Below, piece after piece: positions 1-10,672 of a stretch of DNA of 64,000 nucleotides. Source of the DNA: Rhabdophis nuchalis (Eukaryota > Chordata > Lepidosauria > Squamata > Natricidae); NCBI GenBank assembly GCA_039707465.1, contig CM077651.1:16658019-16722018 (forward strand). The letters are read 5' to 3'. The notes beneath the pieces are model-generated. The model did not search any database, was not told the DNA's origin, and worked only from the letters and a program-made list of their open reading frames with translations. The translations under genes and the position numbers were made by a program. Within the stretch, counting starts at the first letter, position 1. Each line of letters begins with the position of its first letter.

Positions 1-451
1 GAATTTTACTTATTTGATTTCAGCTGGAAAAATCTAGAGAATATGCATATGTAATATGTGATTGCTGGAAGGAAAAAAGAGAAAATAGACATTACATATC
101 AAGTTTTTTTTCCAGATGGGAAGGGGGATTATACCAAGTGTGGGTGATATATAGTCAAAATAACATTCTTTTCTCAGAAATTCAAGGCCATCTTGACCTG
201 TAGTTGTGATGAGGTGACTGGGAGGCAACTCCAGTTTTGGATGGTGCCTGCTTGGGCCATGTGATCGGGCCATGTGATGGACATGTGGAGCATGGACTTG
301 AATTTTCTTTTGGTTGGAGAAAACCTGGAAACTTTCAGATTAGGGTTTTCCCAGATTTGCCAATATGACATCTCTAATAAAATGGAACTTTGAGGAAACT
401 CAAGCCTTGAAGTCTTCTTTTGTTAAGGGAATTACTTGGAACCCTGACAGT
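1..451. other. Unassigned sequence
   Basis: I see no gene or recognisable repeat in this stretch. Short open frames on both strands have no family features. Confidence 0.5.
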
Positions 452-570
452 CTGTCTGTTTGTCTATCAGCTATCTATCTATTCATCTATCTATTTATCT
501 ATTTTCTATCATCATCATCTTCATCTCTCTCCCTCTCTGTCTGTCTGTCAGTCCATCCATCGATCCATCC

Positions 571-664
<94 letters not shown>
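452..664. repeat. Compound (CTGT)/(CTAT)n microsatellite
   Basis: Imperfect CTGT/CTAT and ATC repeats lead into about 21 uninterrupted CTAT units (roughly 578-664), followed by ATC-rich sequence. Open frames through it read as Leu-Ser-Ile-Tyr repeats and are artefacts. ATAG-type tetranucleotides are typical of advanced snake genomes (general knowledge). Confidence 0.95.
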
Positions 665-1693
665 ACCATCATCATCGAACATCATCATCATCTTAAAAAA
701 AGAATGCAGCTTACATTACAAAGTCATTTCTCTCACTTTTAAAAAAAAAAATCACTGTACAAAGCTGATCTTTACTTTCCAGACTGACAAGTCAAATTGA
801 TTTTGTAATTAGCAACTGATAATCTTTGAATTCCTATTAAAAAGGTAAGGAGGAGAAATCAATGTGCTTTGATGTAGCTGTTCTCATAACAGAATCATAA
901 CAGAATTTAGTAGTAGGAATTTAAGGAGAGAAAATATATGCTCATGCTGTGACAATTTAGGTCCACAACCTTTCTTTGAGAAAATGATACAACTTGCCTC
1001 ATTGATGAGTTTAGATAAGACACCATCCTGTACCTCTTCCTATCCCTGTTCTTATAGTTGAGAGGGTAAAAGACAGGTGCCAGGATCAATTATGTAACTG
1101 GCATTTGGCAGAACTCTTTCAATAGTAAATAGGTCCCTAACCCTCCTGGATCTTCAACCTAAAACAGTTGCAGTTCCACACAAGGCATTATAAATATATT
1201 CTCATTTTACCTTCAGTCAAAGGAAGTGATGACCAAGCTGTGTTACCTTTGGCTAGGGTCCCAGTTATTCACTATGTTGGCTTCATCTACTTCACAATTG
1301 TGCCCACTGTGCAGAACGCCTCCACTGCGCGTTGCTTGAAGGAATCTATCCATCAACCCAAGTCTAAGTTGGAAAAGCATGCAGTGCACAGGTCAAGCCC
1401 CAAGCAACTCCTTCCAACCAAGAAGGCAAGATTCTGACAGTCTTATTAACCAGATTTATTGAAAGGAAATGGATGTTAGGCTGCAGTGTTCTATATAAGA
1501 GATAGGTGCAATTTATGACATTTGTAAGCTCATTAAAGTAGGGATTATTTTATCTTCTTGCTACTGCTTCTTGGGGGATGATTGCTACCCAATTCTTGAT
1601 ACAAGAAGAATATGCAGAGGTTTTATCCCTGTAATATTTTGCAAAATACCATCCTATTTCCCTGGCTGTAGGAAGTCCAGCTTAGTGTTGGAC
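665..1693. other. Unassigned sequence with one open frame
   Basis: No repeat was recognised. A plus-strand frame of 89 codons at 1168-1437 is rich in Lys, Ser and His at its end. I do not recognise it, there is no matching exon context, and I do not call it a gene. Confidence 0.45.
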
Positions 1694-1850
1694 TTAGAAT
1701 TGAGTTGAAAGGGACCTTGGAGGTCTTCTAGTCCATCCCACTGCTCAAGCAGGAGACCCTATACCATTTCAGAACAGTGGTCGTGCAGTCTCTTTTTAAA
1801 AATCTGCAATGAGGCACACACAATTTCCATAGGAAATTTGTTTCACTGCT

Positions 1851-1986
1851 TAGCAACAGCAATAGCACTTAGACTTACCAACCTTGGAAGGATGGAAGAC
1901 TGAGTCAATCTTGAGCCACTCCTGAACTCCTGGAGTGAGAAGTGAGTTAGCTTACATTGCTGCTTCTAACTACTGTGCCACCACAG
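1851..1986 (-). mobile_element. tRNA-derived squamate SINE, internally deleted
   Basis: The minus strand starts with a tRNA-like head (gtggcacagtagttagaa, A-box-like) and ends in a 'gctattgctgttgct' tail, as in the common squamate SINE with a (GCTATT)n tail. The middle is shortened. It lies inside CR1 sequence, so it inserted later. The family name is from memory and unverified. Confidence 0.65.
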
Positions 1987-2070
1987 TTATTATTCTCACT
2001 TAGGGAGTTTCTCCTTAATTTCAGGTTGCTTCTCTCCTTGATTGGTTTCCATCCATTATTTCTTGTCTAG

Positions 2071-2135
2071 CTGGCTGGGGAATTCTGGGAATTGAAGTCC
2101 ACCAGTCTTAAAAAAGCCAACTTTGCAGACCCCTG
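2071..2135. mobile_element. Half copy of the palindromic hAT-type MITE
   Basis: This matches the right arm of the 135-bp palindromic element seen complete at 51793-51927, ending in 'gcagacccctg'. The left arm is missing together with a piece of the CR1 around it, so a deletion removed both. Confidence 0.75.
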
Positions 2136-2555
2136 GTTTAGATACTCTGCAGTTTTTCCAAAGTCTCAACATCTTTTTTGTATCTGCTACCTATTTCTTC
2201 CTTGCCATCTTCTCTCTTTAGTGGGCCAACTGTTTCCTTGACTTTTTTTCTTGTTGGAATGCTTTTCTTTTTGTTAGAATTCTTATTGTCTCACTCAATA
2301 ATATTTCTACTTAAAGGGGCAGGAAGAAGGGGAGTTGCTGTAGATAAGAGGACTCAAGACGATTCAACATTCCAAGCCACTTTCTCCTAAATTATCTTTT
2401 CTTTGGAGTCCTCCCAGCCAGATCCAGGCCATTTTTGAGCTCAAGCTTTCTTTACCCACCATTTCCCCTTAGCAACGTTTGCCCTGTTCTGTTTAATTTT
2501 GAAGGATTACTTTGCAGAATGACAGAAAGACGGGACTGAAATTGTCTTTACCTAA

Positions 2556-3075
2556 TTTTCTTTCCAGCTTTCCATTGGCTGGAGAGATCTCCTAACAGGT
2601 TGTCAAAGAGACCTAAGGCTACCACATGTTTATTGGACCCGTGTCCCTCCTGGCTTGTACTGGCATCCTGGGAGACGACACGAGGCTGGCTCCAGGAGAT
2701 TGTGAACGCCTCTTTGAGTGAGGGGTCTCCGACTGGCGACACCTAGGGGAAGAGCCTTTTCTGTGGTGGGCCCTGCCCTTTGGAACGACTTACCCCCTGA
2801 ACTTCGTAGCATCTCGGACCTCCGCCTCTTCCGCCAGTGTCTAAAGACACATCTCTTTCAGCAAGCCGGCCTAGCCTAACCTCCCGTTGGGGCTATTTTA
2901 GATAGTTTTAAACTGGGGATTTTAATTTGGATTTTAGCATAGGACTGTAATTTAATATGTTTTTAAATTCTGTATTTTATTGTTTTATATGTTTTTTTAA
3001 ATTCCTGTGCGCCGCCCTGGGTCCTTCATGGAGAAGGACGGGATATAAATTTAATTAAAATAAAAATAAAATTTC
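2556..3075 (+). mobile_element. L2-clade LINE, internally deleted
   Basis: Two parts of one L2-type ORF2 are joined. At about 2636-2745 the frame reads Leu-Asp-Pro-Cys-Pro-Ser-Trp-Leu and continues through Gly-Trp-Leu-Gln-Glu-Ile-Val-Asn-Ala-Ser-Leu, typical of the region before the reverse transcriptase fingers. At 2755-2875 it reads FSVVGPALWNDLPPEL and ends KTHLFQQAGLA plus stop, the usual L2 C-terminus. Nearly all of the catalytic RT domain is absent. The 3' UTR follows with the 'gccgccctgggtcc' motif and an A/T-rich tail. Family assignment is by motif recall. Confidence 0.75.
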
Positions 3076-3732
3076 CCCATTCTCTTCCTTCCTTTTTTTC
3101 TTCTATCTTCCTTGATGATACTTGTGACTATGTTTGTCAAACATTTCTGTTCTTTAGGCTCATTATGAGCATGGGGTGATTTATAGGTATCAGTTGCATA
3201 GGATGGTTCATTTGTGAATTCCCAAATAACAATGTTGGTCCATGATGAAAGTGCTGCTACAGTTACTCCTCTGAGAAGCATGGCCAATAGTATGCTCATT
3301 ATGTCACAAAGAGATGCTATCAAAAAGCATTACTATGAGGCTCAATGTGATCACATCTATGCATTTCTTATTGTCCAGGTTTGTGACTGCCAGACTGTGA
3401 GGATGAATCATACTGTATTTTATTCCATTGTGTCCAGCAAAGGACATAGTGTGGAAAGGAGGTTTATTGAGCCAATCCTTTAGTAAATGTACAACTTCTT
3501 CTTTTCAATGATGTTGCTTTTGAGAACAAGCATTTTGGGTGGAAAGATGTACAATATGCAGATCTATATAATGAAGATATGCAGTTGCAGCATACATATT
3601 AATAATTCTCTTTGTTAAATGGTAAAAAATAGATATGAATTATTTCAGTTGGAATGCAAGACTTCCCAGGATTTTGATGGCAGCAAATGCTTAGTGATTT
3701 CACACACCACTAACAGTAATTCTTATGTGCTG
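3076..3732. other. Unassigned sequence
   Basis: No repeat was recognised. Overlapping open frames of about 90 codons occur on both strands (3051-3323 minus, 3214-3483 plus). Neither has recognisable family features and I do not call either a gene. Confidence 0.4.
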
Positions 3733-3932
3733 CAGATGTGGTATTTAGCAGGTTCTGTCCACTTCTGGAGAACCGATAGTGGAAATTTTGAGTAGTTCAG
3801 AGAAACTAAGATAAATACCACCTCTGACTGGCCCTGCCTGCATCTATTCTCGGTCCCAGTTAATCAGGAGAAAATGGGGATTTTACAGTATCCTTCCCCT
3901 GCCATGCCCACCAAGCCATGTCCACCAAGCCA
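3733..3932 (+). mobile_element. Non-autonomous hAT-type element, truncated
   Basis: This is the reverse-complement orientation of the family found complete at 4969-5272. It has the 'gcaggttctg' end, 'gagaaccgatagtgg', 'aattttgagtagttc' and the 'cttcccctgcca' segment. Its right end is lost at the TTTG tract. Confidence 0.7.
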
Positions 3933-4050
3933 TGTTTGTTTGTTTGTTTGTTTGTTTGTTTGCTTGCTTGCTTACTTATTACATTTATTTACCACCCATC
4001 TCACTATCCAAAGTGACTCAGGGTGGCTTACAATATGAACCTTCTTGCAG
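3933..4050 (-). mobile_element. Short LINE 3' end with (CAAA)n tail
   Basis: A (TTTG)n/(CTTG)n tract at 3933-3973 is followed by 'cagggtggcttacaa', the reverse complement of the 3' UTR motif seen at many squamate L2-like ends. I read it as a severely 5'-truncated minus-strand insertion. Confidence 0.5.
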
Positions 4051-4194
4051 TGTGTGCATGGTTTTCTCTGTAGCGCACAATGGAAGCTGTGCTTGGTTTT
4101 TCAACATGGCCATATAATTAACTCCAGAAAACAGTTACTGATCATATAATGAGTAGAAAAATGAGATATATGAAATCTGATTCACGCTGTAATG

Positions 4195-4282
4195 TTGACT
4201 GTGGGTCCTTGTTGCTCTCTGAGCTTGATTATTTTCTTGTGGACATTACCCAAGTAGGTAACATCATCAGTGCTGAAGAATG
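4195..4282 (-). mobile_element. Palindromic retroelement end, family P3 (hammerhead-like core)
   Basis: One arm of the family seen complete at 41384-41550, marked by 'ttgctctctgagcttg'. On the minus strand CTGATGA (4270-4264) is followed by a sequence able to form a GTTACC/GGTAAT stem, but the GAAA after it is deleted. This is probably the terminal repeat of a Penelope-like element (inference). Confidence 0.55.
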
Positions 4283-4719
4283 AGAATTGGTAAACTTATA
4301 CTCCTTTCCTATTCCCACTGGTGGAAGGTACATCTAGTTTTGTAACACATCTATGAATGAAGAATATCATTCTGTTCGCAGAGGTATGAGTCAGGTTGCT
4401 GGCTAGAGGTTTTAAAGAACAGTGATAAACAAAGGAGCCTCTTCACATGTAGGAAAAACAATGGCATCACAGACAAGGTCTTGCATGTTCCTTAACAGTC
4501 CCAAACACACAGATATCCCTTATCTGATTCATGAATTCTGAGAGGAAGGTATAACAACAATTATTTCTACAACGTATATAAGAAACCCTGTAGAAATAAA
4601 TTCTATTTTAATAATATTAATTTAATTAATAGAATGATCGATTGTGTGAAGTATTAGTACCATTTTGGTAATACCACCTTTGGAATACAGCATCCAGTTT
4701 TGGTCTCCATGATATAAAA

Positions 4720-4854
4720 CAGGGGTCTCCAACTTTTGCAACTTTAAGTCTGAAGGACTCCAGCTCCCAAACGTCTCCAGCCAGCTTTGCTGGCTGGAGA
4801 ATTCTGGGAGCTGGAGTCCTTCAGACTTAAAGTTGCAAAGGTTGGAGACCCCTG
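4720..4854. mobile_element. Palindromic hAT-type MITE, 135 bp, TSD atataaaa
   Basis: The element is a near-perfect inverted repeat over its whole length with ends CAGGGGTCTCC/GGAGACCCCTG. The 8 bp before (4712-4719) and after (4855-4862) are both atataaaa. CAGGGGT ends and 8-bp TSDs fit the hAT superfamily. It has no coding capacity. Confidence 0.95.
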
Positions 4855-4968
4855 ATATAAAAAATAATGTTGAGAGTCTGAAAAGATTGTAGAGAAGAAT
4901 AACAAAAATGATTAGTGGGATGGAGGTTAAAACATATGAAGAATGAGATTGATGGAATTGGGTATATC

Positions 4969-5272
4969 CAATAGTGATTTTTTTTTTACTACTGGTTCTG
5001 TGGGCGTGGTTTGGTGGGTGTGGTGTGGCTTAGTGAGCATGGCTTTGTGGGCATGGCAGGGGAAGGATACTGCAAAATCCCCATTCCCTCTCTACTTCTG
5101 GGGAAAGGATATTGCAAAATCTCCATTCCCACCCCACTCTGGGGCCAGCCAGAGGTGGCATTTGCTGGTTCTCTGAACTACTCAAAATTTCTGCTACCGG
5201 TTCTCCAAACTACTCAAAATTTCCACTACCGGTTCTCCAGAACCTGTCAGAACCTGCTGGATTTCAGCCCTG
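4969..5272 (-). mobile_element. Non-autonomous hAT-type element, TSD ggtatatc
   Basis: A 304-bp element flanked by ggtatatc at 4961-4968 and 5273-5280. It contains GTGGGCGTGG and 'accggttctcc' repeats typical of this snake family. The ends are degenerate CAgtggTGAA-type and 'tttcagccctg'. It is inserted in the CR1. Confidence 0.9.
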
Positions 5273-5443
5273 GGTATATCTAGTCTAGTAAAAAGAAGGA
5301 TCAGGGGTGACATGATAGCAGTGTTCCAATATTTGAGAAGCTCCCACAAAAAAGAGGGGGGCAACCTACTTTCCAAAGCACCAGAAGGCAAGAAAAAAAA
5401 AAGACATGGATGGAAACTAATCAAGGAGAGACACAATCTAGAT

Positions 5444-5564
5444 CAGGGGTCTCCAACCTTTGCAGCTTTAAGTCTGAAGGACTTCAGCTCCCAGAATTCT
5501 CCAGCCAGCAAAGCTGGGAGCTGAAGTCCTTCAGACTTAAAGTTGCAAAGGTTGGAGACCCCTG
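5444..5564. mobile_element. Palindromic hAT-type MITE, 121 bp
   Basis: Same family as 4720-4854, with a shortened centre. It is flanked by atctagat (5436-5443) and atctagaa (5565-5572), a 7/8 match, and inserted in the same CR1 copy. Confidence 0.93.
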
Positions 5565-5837
5565 ATCTAGAATGAAGAAGAATATTCATAAGGATAAGAA
5601 CAATCAACCAGTGGAGCAGCTTGCCTTCAATCAAAGACTAAAGGAGAAATTTCCTAAAAGTTAGAACGGTGAACCATGAACAGTGGAATGATTTGTGTTC
5701 AGGAGTTGTTGCTGCTCCACCACTAGAGGCTTTTAAAAAGATACTAGACATCCATTTGTCTGAAATGGTATAGGGTCTTCTGCTTGGGCAGGAGGTTTGA
5801 CACTAGAAGATCTCCAAGGTCCTCTCCAACTCTGATC

Positions 5838-6066
5838 AACATCTTCATTTAAGGACCCCATAATCCCATAATCTGGTCAACTGACTGGAGCTAGCAGAGT
5901 GTTTTAATGCCCCAATGCCCTTCCTGTTGCCAATGAGGAGTTTTGTTCAGCTGATATATCCTCAGTGTGCCCAGAGAAATATCTGCCTCTACCTAGGGTC
6001 AAACTCACAGCCTCCTGATTGTGAGGCAAGAGCTCCACCTCTAGACCACTGCACCACTGTCATCTC
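5838..6066 (-). mobile_element. tRNA-derived SINE ('gaagggcat' family)
   Basis: Read on the minus strand it starts with a tRNA-like head (tggtctagaggtggagctc, then a B-box-like 'gtttgaccc'), continues with 'aggcagatatttctct', then 'caggaagggcat', and ends near 'ggggtccttaaat'. It directly abuts the CR1 3' end. Related copies lie at 29810-31165 and 35160-35378. Confidence 0.7.
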
Positions 6067-6759
6067 CAACTCTGTCCTGTGTTTTATGTTCAGTAGGGCT
6101 CAGGTAAATTAGAAGAGGCTGCATTAGGAAGTAAGTTAATTGAACTAAACTTAGTGGATGTCACATGGTGAAGTACTTTATCATTTCTTTTTTCCTTTTT
6201 TTCCTTCTGAAATTCTACATTTTCTTTGAATAGGCAAAAGCAAGAAAACCTGATTAGAGCATAATGAAAGAGCCACAAGGCTCTTCCAGACACGTTTATT
6301 CTTTGAGTCTGCTATGTGTGTTGCAGTTAAACTTAAATACATTTTCACCACAAATCCCTTTCACCCTTGAGAATGATTTTCTTTCTTGCCCATTGTCTCA
6401 TCTTACTCTTTAATGGAGGACTAAATCAATAGTCTTGTCGAGCTGTCTAAGGCAGATTTCTGCATCACCTATTACAGCAATACAGTTTGAACCCAAAAAA
6501 GAACATTACTAAGCAGCATAACTGCGCGGGAATGGGTGGGTGGGTGGGGGAATAATAGTAAGCAAAAGGCCATTTGGTTTGCTTGGCTTGGCTTTGTACT
6601 CCCTCTTTTCAAAAGTAAACAAATGCTAAATGAATAGGGAAAAGTAGGGATTTAGAGAAAATGCTTTTAGTAAAAGTGGGAGCCTTTGTTGGCCAAAATT
6701 TTCTTCTCGTAGTTGAGTTATCGTGATCTCCGATTATGATCTCAACTTTACAAATCAAT
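6067..6759. other. Unassigned sequence with a G-quadruplex motif
   Basis: No gene or repeat was recognised. A GGGT run (GGGTGGGTGGGTGGGGG, about 6534-6550) has four G-tracts with one-base loops. Confidence 0.4.
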
Positions 6760-7165
6760 TCCAGGGGTTTCCACGATACATCCCCTGATGTGCTCTGCTT
6801 AGTAGAATCTGTCAGTGATCAGGAATTTATGAACCGGAATAGCCATAACAACAAGTCAGCCAATGGGAACTGTTTGGTGACTGGGTCACAGGATTTGTTG
6901 TGGGTCATGTGAGACAGCTCAGAGCCTGGGTGTGGTTTAGCTTAACCGTTCTGTGTATCTAAGAGTTGTTTGTCTTTGCTTGAGGTTCCTTGCTTCTTGT
7001 CCTTGTCCTTGTCCTAATTCTTCTTCTCTTTATCACGTTGCACGAGCTGCATGGGTATTGTATACATGCATCATGTTTTATATTATTGTATGTAAAGAAG
7101 TTTCTTCTATAAATTAATCCTGTTGACACAATCTCGTTATTCTTCTGATGGCGCAAGATAGAACT
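6760..7165 (+). mobile_element. Possible LTR (weak)
   Basis: This stretch has a CCAAT box near 6859, a late pyrimidine-rich region, and ends next to TGGCGC at about 7149, which resembles the start of a tRNA primer-binding site. I found neither clear TG...CA ends nor a TSD, so this is only a candidate solo or partial LTR. Confidence 0.25.
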
Positions 7166-7779
7166 TTGGTTCCTTATTTATTTGGAGATTCCACACACGC
7201 CCCCGAAAACTGAAAGTAGAAGTAAAAAGAATTTATTTTTCATGCTGTGTGCTATATACATTTTCCACTGCCAACTCTATAAGTCTTCACAAGGCAGGAG
7301 GATAAATTGATCCAGTCCTCATGTCAATGTCAACTTACCCATTTCACATTTTTCAAGCCTTAATGCAAACAAGATTGCAGTCATAAGTTAAAATCCACTC
7401 TTGGCTGAATTTTGTCTGCTGATGTAGAGAAGAAAAAACCTGATAAATACTTTGAAAGATGAATACACAGACATACAAAAAATAGGTGCTCAAAAGCCAT
7501 TTTGCTAGTGTATGCTCAGTGGCAAATCCAGTTGTTTCATAAGTCTTTGTCCAACTTACATCCTCTTTTCACACATTTTGCAAGGGTTTGTAATTCTTAA
7601 TTTTAATGTTTTTCTTGCAAAGTCAGCTTGATCAGCAACAACAGAGGAACAAGCAAAAAAAATCTCATTTAAAGTTTCTTTTTCAGTGTCAATATATCAA
7701 GCTGCGTCAAAAGTCAATTCCACACATCAGCTAAGTTGCTTGTCTTTTGTGCTGTTTTTAGCTTTTCCTTATGCTGACT

Positions 7780-8163
7780 TCAATAGTTTTTTCTGGATTC
7801 TGTGGCTGTCTGGGGAACAGGCCAGATTGCTATTCCATCTACAGTATGGCCAACTGATTGGTCATTCTCTACAATGCATTCAAGAATGGCAAATGTTTTC
7901 TCTTCATTTTCTGCTTTCAAGGATTGTTCCCTCCTTCCCAATTTAATCTTATGCCTTTCCAGATGTTTCATAGAGAGATGCCCACCTATGTCTTTCAGTG
8001 TTCTTTCAGTTGAAACCACAATAATCTCTATATTTTCCTTCCTATACGTTTCCTTTTTTGAACCATCATAGCTATGAAAGTATAATAACTGCAAGCAAAT
8101 GAGATTATGCAAATACCCATGGGTATTTATAATGTCTTTGAAGTAGAGGACAATATCTTCCAT
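7780..8163 (-). other. Unrecognised open frame, 127 codons
   Basis: An uninterrupted minus-strand frame starting with Met at 8163 and ending at 7780. It is mixed in composition, with a Glu/Lys/Arg-rich middle (around residues 38-90), and is not repeat-derived in any obvious way. The same strand continues to look weakly coding downstream (about 7700-7560) but with stops. I do not recognise a domain. It may be a decayed transposon ORF or a chance frame. No promoter or splice context supports a gene. Confidence 0.2.
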
Positions 8164-8301
8164 TCTTGCACTTAGGAATTCTGTAGATGGGGCAAAAGAA
8201 AAGTTCCCTGAAATAGTCTAAGTCTATTGCTCAACATACTTTATTAATGAATCAACTTCTAAAACACAGATGACTTGATAATAATAGTTAAGAAATGGAT
8301 G

Positions 8302-8302
<1 letters not shown>

Positions 8303-8332
<30 letters not shown>

Positions 8333-8478
8333 CTTCTTCTTCTTCTTCTTCTTCTTCTTCTTCTTCTTCTTCTTCTTCTTCTTCTTCTTCTGCTTCTGCT
8401 TCTGCTTCTGCTTCTGCTTCTGCTTCTGCTTCTGCTTCTGCTTCTGCTTCTGCTTCTTCTTTCTCCTCCTCCTCCTCC
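8303..8478. repeat. (TTC)n then (TTCTGC)n then (TCC)n microsatellite
   Basis: About 30 TTC/CTT units (8303-8391) pass into about 10 TTCTGC hexamers (8390-8456), then CTCCTC units. Every frame gives homopolymer-like peptides (Ser, Phe, Glu, Lys/Gln) that should not be read as protein. Confidence 0.97.
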
Positions 8479-9390
8479 ATCCCCCTTCCCATAATATGTG
8501 AACTTCAGAGGGAAAAGTCATAACTTTTTAAGAATTGTTAGTGATTCAAAATCATTTGGGCCTGACAAACAGAAATATTGTTTACAGAGCTCAAAAGTTT
8601 GGCTCTTGGTATAAAGTTTAATATGTCTTTAAAAAAAAACTCTGTAGGAAAACTGGCTATGTTAATCTGTAACTCTACATTTTGTTTTTGATAACATATT
8701 CAAAAATGGGCAGGGTGATAGTGGTGGTAAGGATAATGTGTCTTATTTCAAGGCTATACTTTACATTAAAAAGTTGGTTCTTTAGTTGGAATTTAATGCT
8801 AAAGAGCCATTGGAGTCAATAAAGATTTTTTTTCTCATCTAAAACTTCAAATTGTGAGTTATTGAGGGAAGTTTCCTTCATTAGAAAACAAATAGAACAA
8901 AAATATATCCTTAATACATGTATCCAAATTATAAAACATTAAAAAACCTCTCTGATCATCAAAAAACCTCTAATAAGCTTAATGAGCAGAACAAAAATGT
9001 TAAGAGTAGCTTTGTTCTTAATTTCTCAAGGACTTATTTTGGAAAACATCACAGACAAATATACTTTATATGAGATGAGGTCAACTCTTCTGTACTTGGG
9101 TATCAGATTCTTCTTAGAAATAATTCCTCAAAAGCAGGAAGCTGGAAAGACATTGTATTAATATCAGTTACCATTATTTGCCAATGTTTAATATAGAATG
9201 TTGATGCAGGTGTTTTTTTTTTAAATAAATATGGTGTGCAAATGTGTCAAAGAGAATGAAACAAATTTTCTGTCCTGGAACTTTTTTTCTCACTGCAAAC
9301 TCACTGTAATATACACAAGTAAGCACTTACACTCTATTTAGTGACAATGAAGAGAAAGGAGGGTCATTCACAAAGGAATCCTCATCAAAA
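8479..9390. other. Unassigned AT-rich sequence
   Basis: I see no gene or recognisable repeat here. Confidence 0.5.
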
Positions 9391-9564
9391 CCCAAAGGTG
9401 TTTTTTCAAGAGTCAACTGGACTTTGTTGTTGTTTTTTTCCAGGAAGACCTTTCACTTCTCATCCAAGAAGCTTCTTTCTGTCCTGTTCTTGGATGAGAA
9501 GCAAAACATCAAGGAAAAAAAAAGAAGAAAGTCCTATTGCCTCTTGAAAAAGCATCTTTGGGAC
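9391..9564. mobile_element. Palindromic retroelement end, family P1
   Basis: An inverted repeat with ends 'cccaaaggtg...' and '...catctttggg', and a central 'cttctcatccaagaagcttc' with its inverted copy. The consensus core CTGAAGA-N19-GAAA is mutated in this copy (CAGAAAGA on the minus strand). Relatives lie at 32329-32475 and 39206-39350. Probably a Penelope-like terminal repeat (inference). Confidence 0.6.
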
Positions 9565-10059
9565 AACCATAACTAAGAATCTCCATAGACAGTAAAAACC
9601 AGGTTATATCAAGACAGGGCAGTTGTTCATTTCAGGGACCTAGGCAAACACTGGTACATATTACGGTTGAAGCTATAAAACTTTACCTCTGTTAATTGCT
9701 GTAACTGCTTAAAGAAGGCATATTAATCTCATTCAGCTGGCCACTTATGATGGTTGCCAGAGGAGTCATTTGCCACCTGTTTGGGAAAAGTCTCCTTGCC
9801 ATGTACTCATGTACTTGGAATGGTTGTATTCTGCATCAGCATACTTGCTTTCAAAATGTGTTGGCTTTCTTTCTATCGTATGGGCGCCTAAGGCGACATA
9901 CAATTTAATTTAAGGAGATTCACGTGAAGTGAACATCTAAACTCCGAAACTGTAAAACCAAATGCATTCATACAGTATATTATAACATACTGGGATATCT
10001 CTCTTTCAACCCAGTCTAGGTCAACTGAGTTGAAGGAGACATCAATATCATTTCTTTTC

Positions 10060-10672
10060 TTGAATATCCCCCTCCCCCTCCCTCCCTCCCTCCCTCTCCC
10101 TCTCCCTATCATTCTCTCTCATCTCTCTCCCTTTCCCTCTCCCTCTCTCTCCCTATCATTTTCTCCCTCTCTCTTCCTTCTCTCTCCCTCTCCCTCTCTC
10201 TCTCTCCCTATCATTTTCTCTCCTTCCCTTGCCCTATCATTCTTTCCTTTCTATCTCTCTCCCTGCCTCTCCCTCCTTCTCTCCCTATCATTCTCTCTCT
10301 TCTCTCCCTTTCCCTCTCCCTCCCTATCATTCTCTCTCTTCCTTCTATCTCTCTCCCCCTCCCTCCCTCCCTTCCTCCCTCTCCCTATCATTATCTCTCC
10401 TTTCTCTCCCTTTCCCTCTCCCTTCCTATCATTCTCTCCCTCTCTCTTCCTTCTATCTCTCTCCCTCTCATTCTCTCTCCCTCCCTCCCTCTCTCCCTAT
10501 CATTTCCCCTCCCTCTCTTGCTCTATCATTCTTTCCTTTCTATCTCTCTCCCTCTCCCTCCCTCTCTCCCTATCATTCTCTCTCCTCTCTCCCCCTTTCC
10601 CTCTCTCCCTCTCTCTTCCCTACCATTCTCTCTCCCTCTCTCTCCCTATCATTCTATCCTTTCTACCCCTCC
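10060..10672. repeat. Polypyrimidine minisatellite, about 600 bp
   Basis: Almost pure C/T on the plus strand, made of CTCCC and CTCT runs broken at fairly regular intervals by 'ccctatcatt'. The long frames across it encode Ser/Leu/Pro only and are artefacts. Confidence 0.95.

Larger units (their letters stand above)
1694..2190 (-). mobile_element. CR1 LINE 3' end, broken by a SINE and a MITE remnant
   Basis: The plus strand reads as the reverse complement of the CR1 ORF2 C-terminus and 3' end: the 'accttggaggtcttctagtc' end at about 1712, then the segments for the Leu-Pro/Asn-Ser-Leu-Pro region and the 'gagtctcaacatc' segment near 2165. It is interrupted by a SINE at 1851-1986 and by half a palindromic MITE at 2071-2135. 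It is 5'-truncated with no intact frame. Confidence 0.85.
4635..5838 (+). mobile_element. CR1 LINE 3' end with three nested DNA transposons
   Basis: Joining the pieces outside the three insertions gives the usual CR1 ORF2 C-terminus: LEYC-like start near 4683, the leucine/arginine-rich '[11 protein letters not shown]' region near 4875, the '[11 protein letters not shown]' region near 5305 and the final LDIHLSEMV at about 5742-5770, then 'ctccaaggtcctctccaac'. Insertions lie at 4720-4854, 4969-5272 and 5444-5564, each with its own TSD cut from CR1 sequence. Frameshifts and stops are present. Confidence 0.9.

Noticed and set aside
1168..1437. Possible small gene or retropseudogene of 89 codons
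   Set aside because: No recognisable family, no poly(A) tail or TSD, no splice context. Kept only as a note.
4720..4854. Palindrome as a terminator or small-RNA hairpin gene
   Set aside because: The 8-bp TSD and five further copies show that it is a transposon.
7600..8163. hAT transposase as an explanation for the minus-strand frame
   Set aside because: I could not find the expected DDE or dimerisation motifs in the translation.
8259..8523. Long Ser-, Phe-, Glu- or Gln-rich open frames on both strands
   Set aside because: They come entirely from the (TTC)n/(TTCTGC)n microsatellite.
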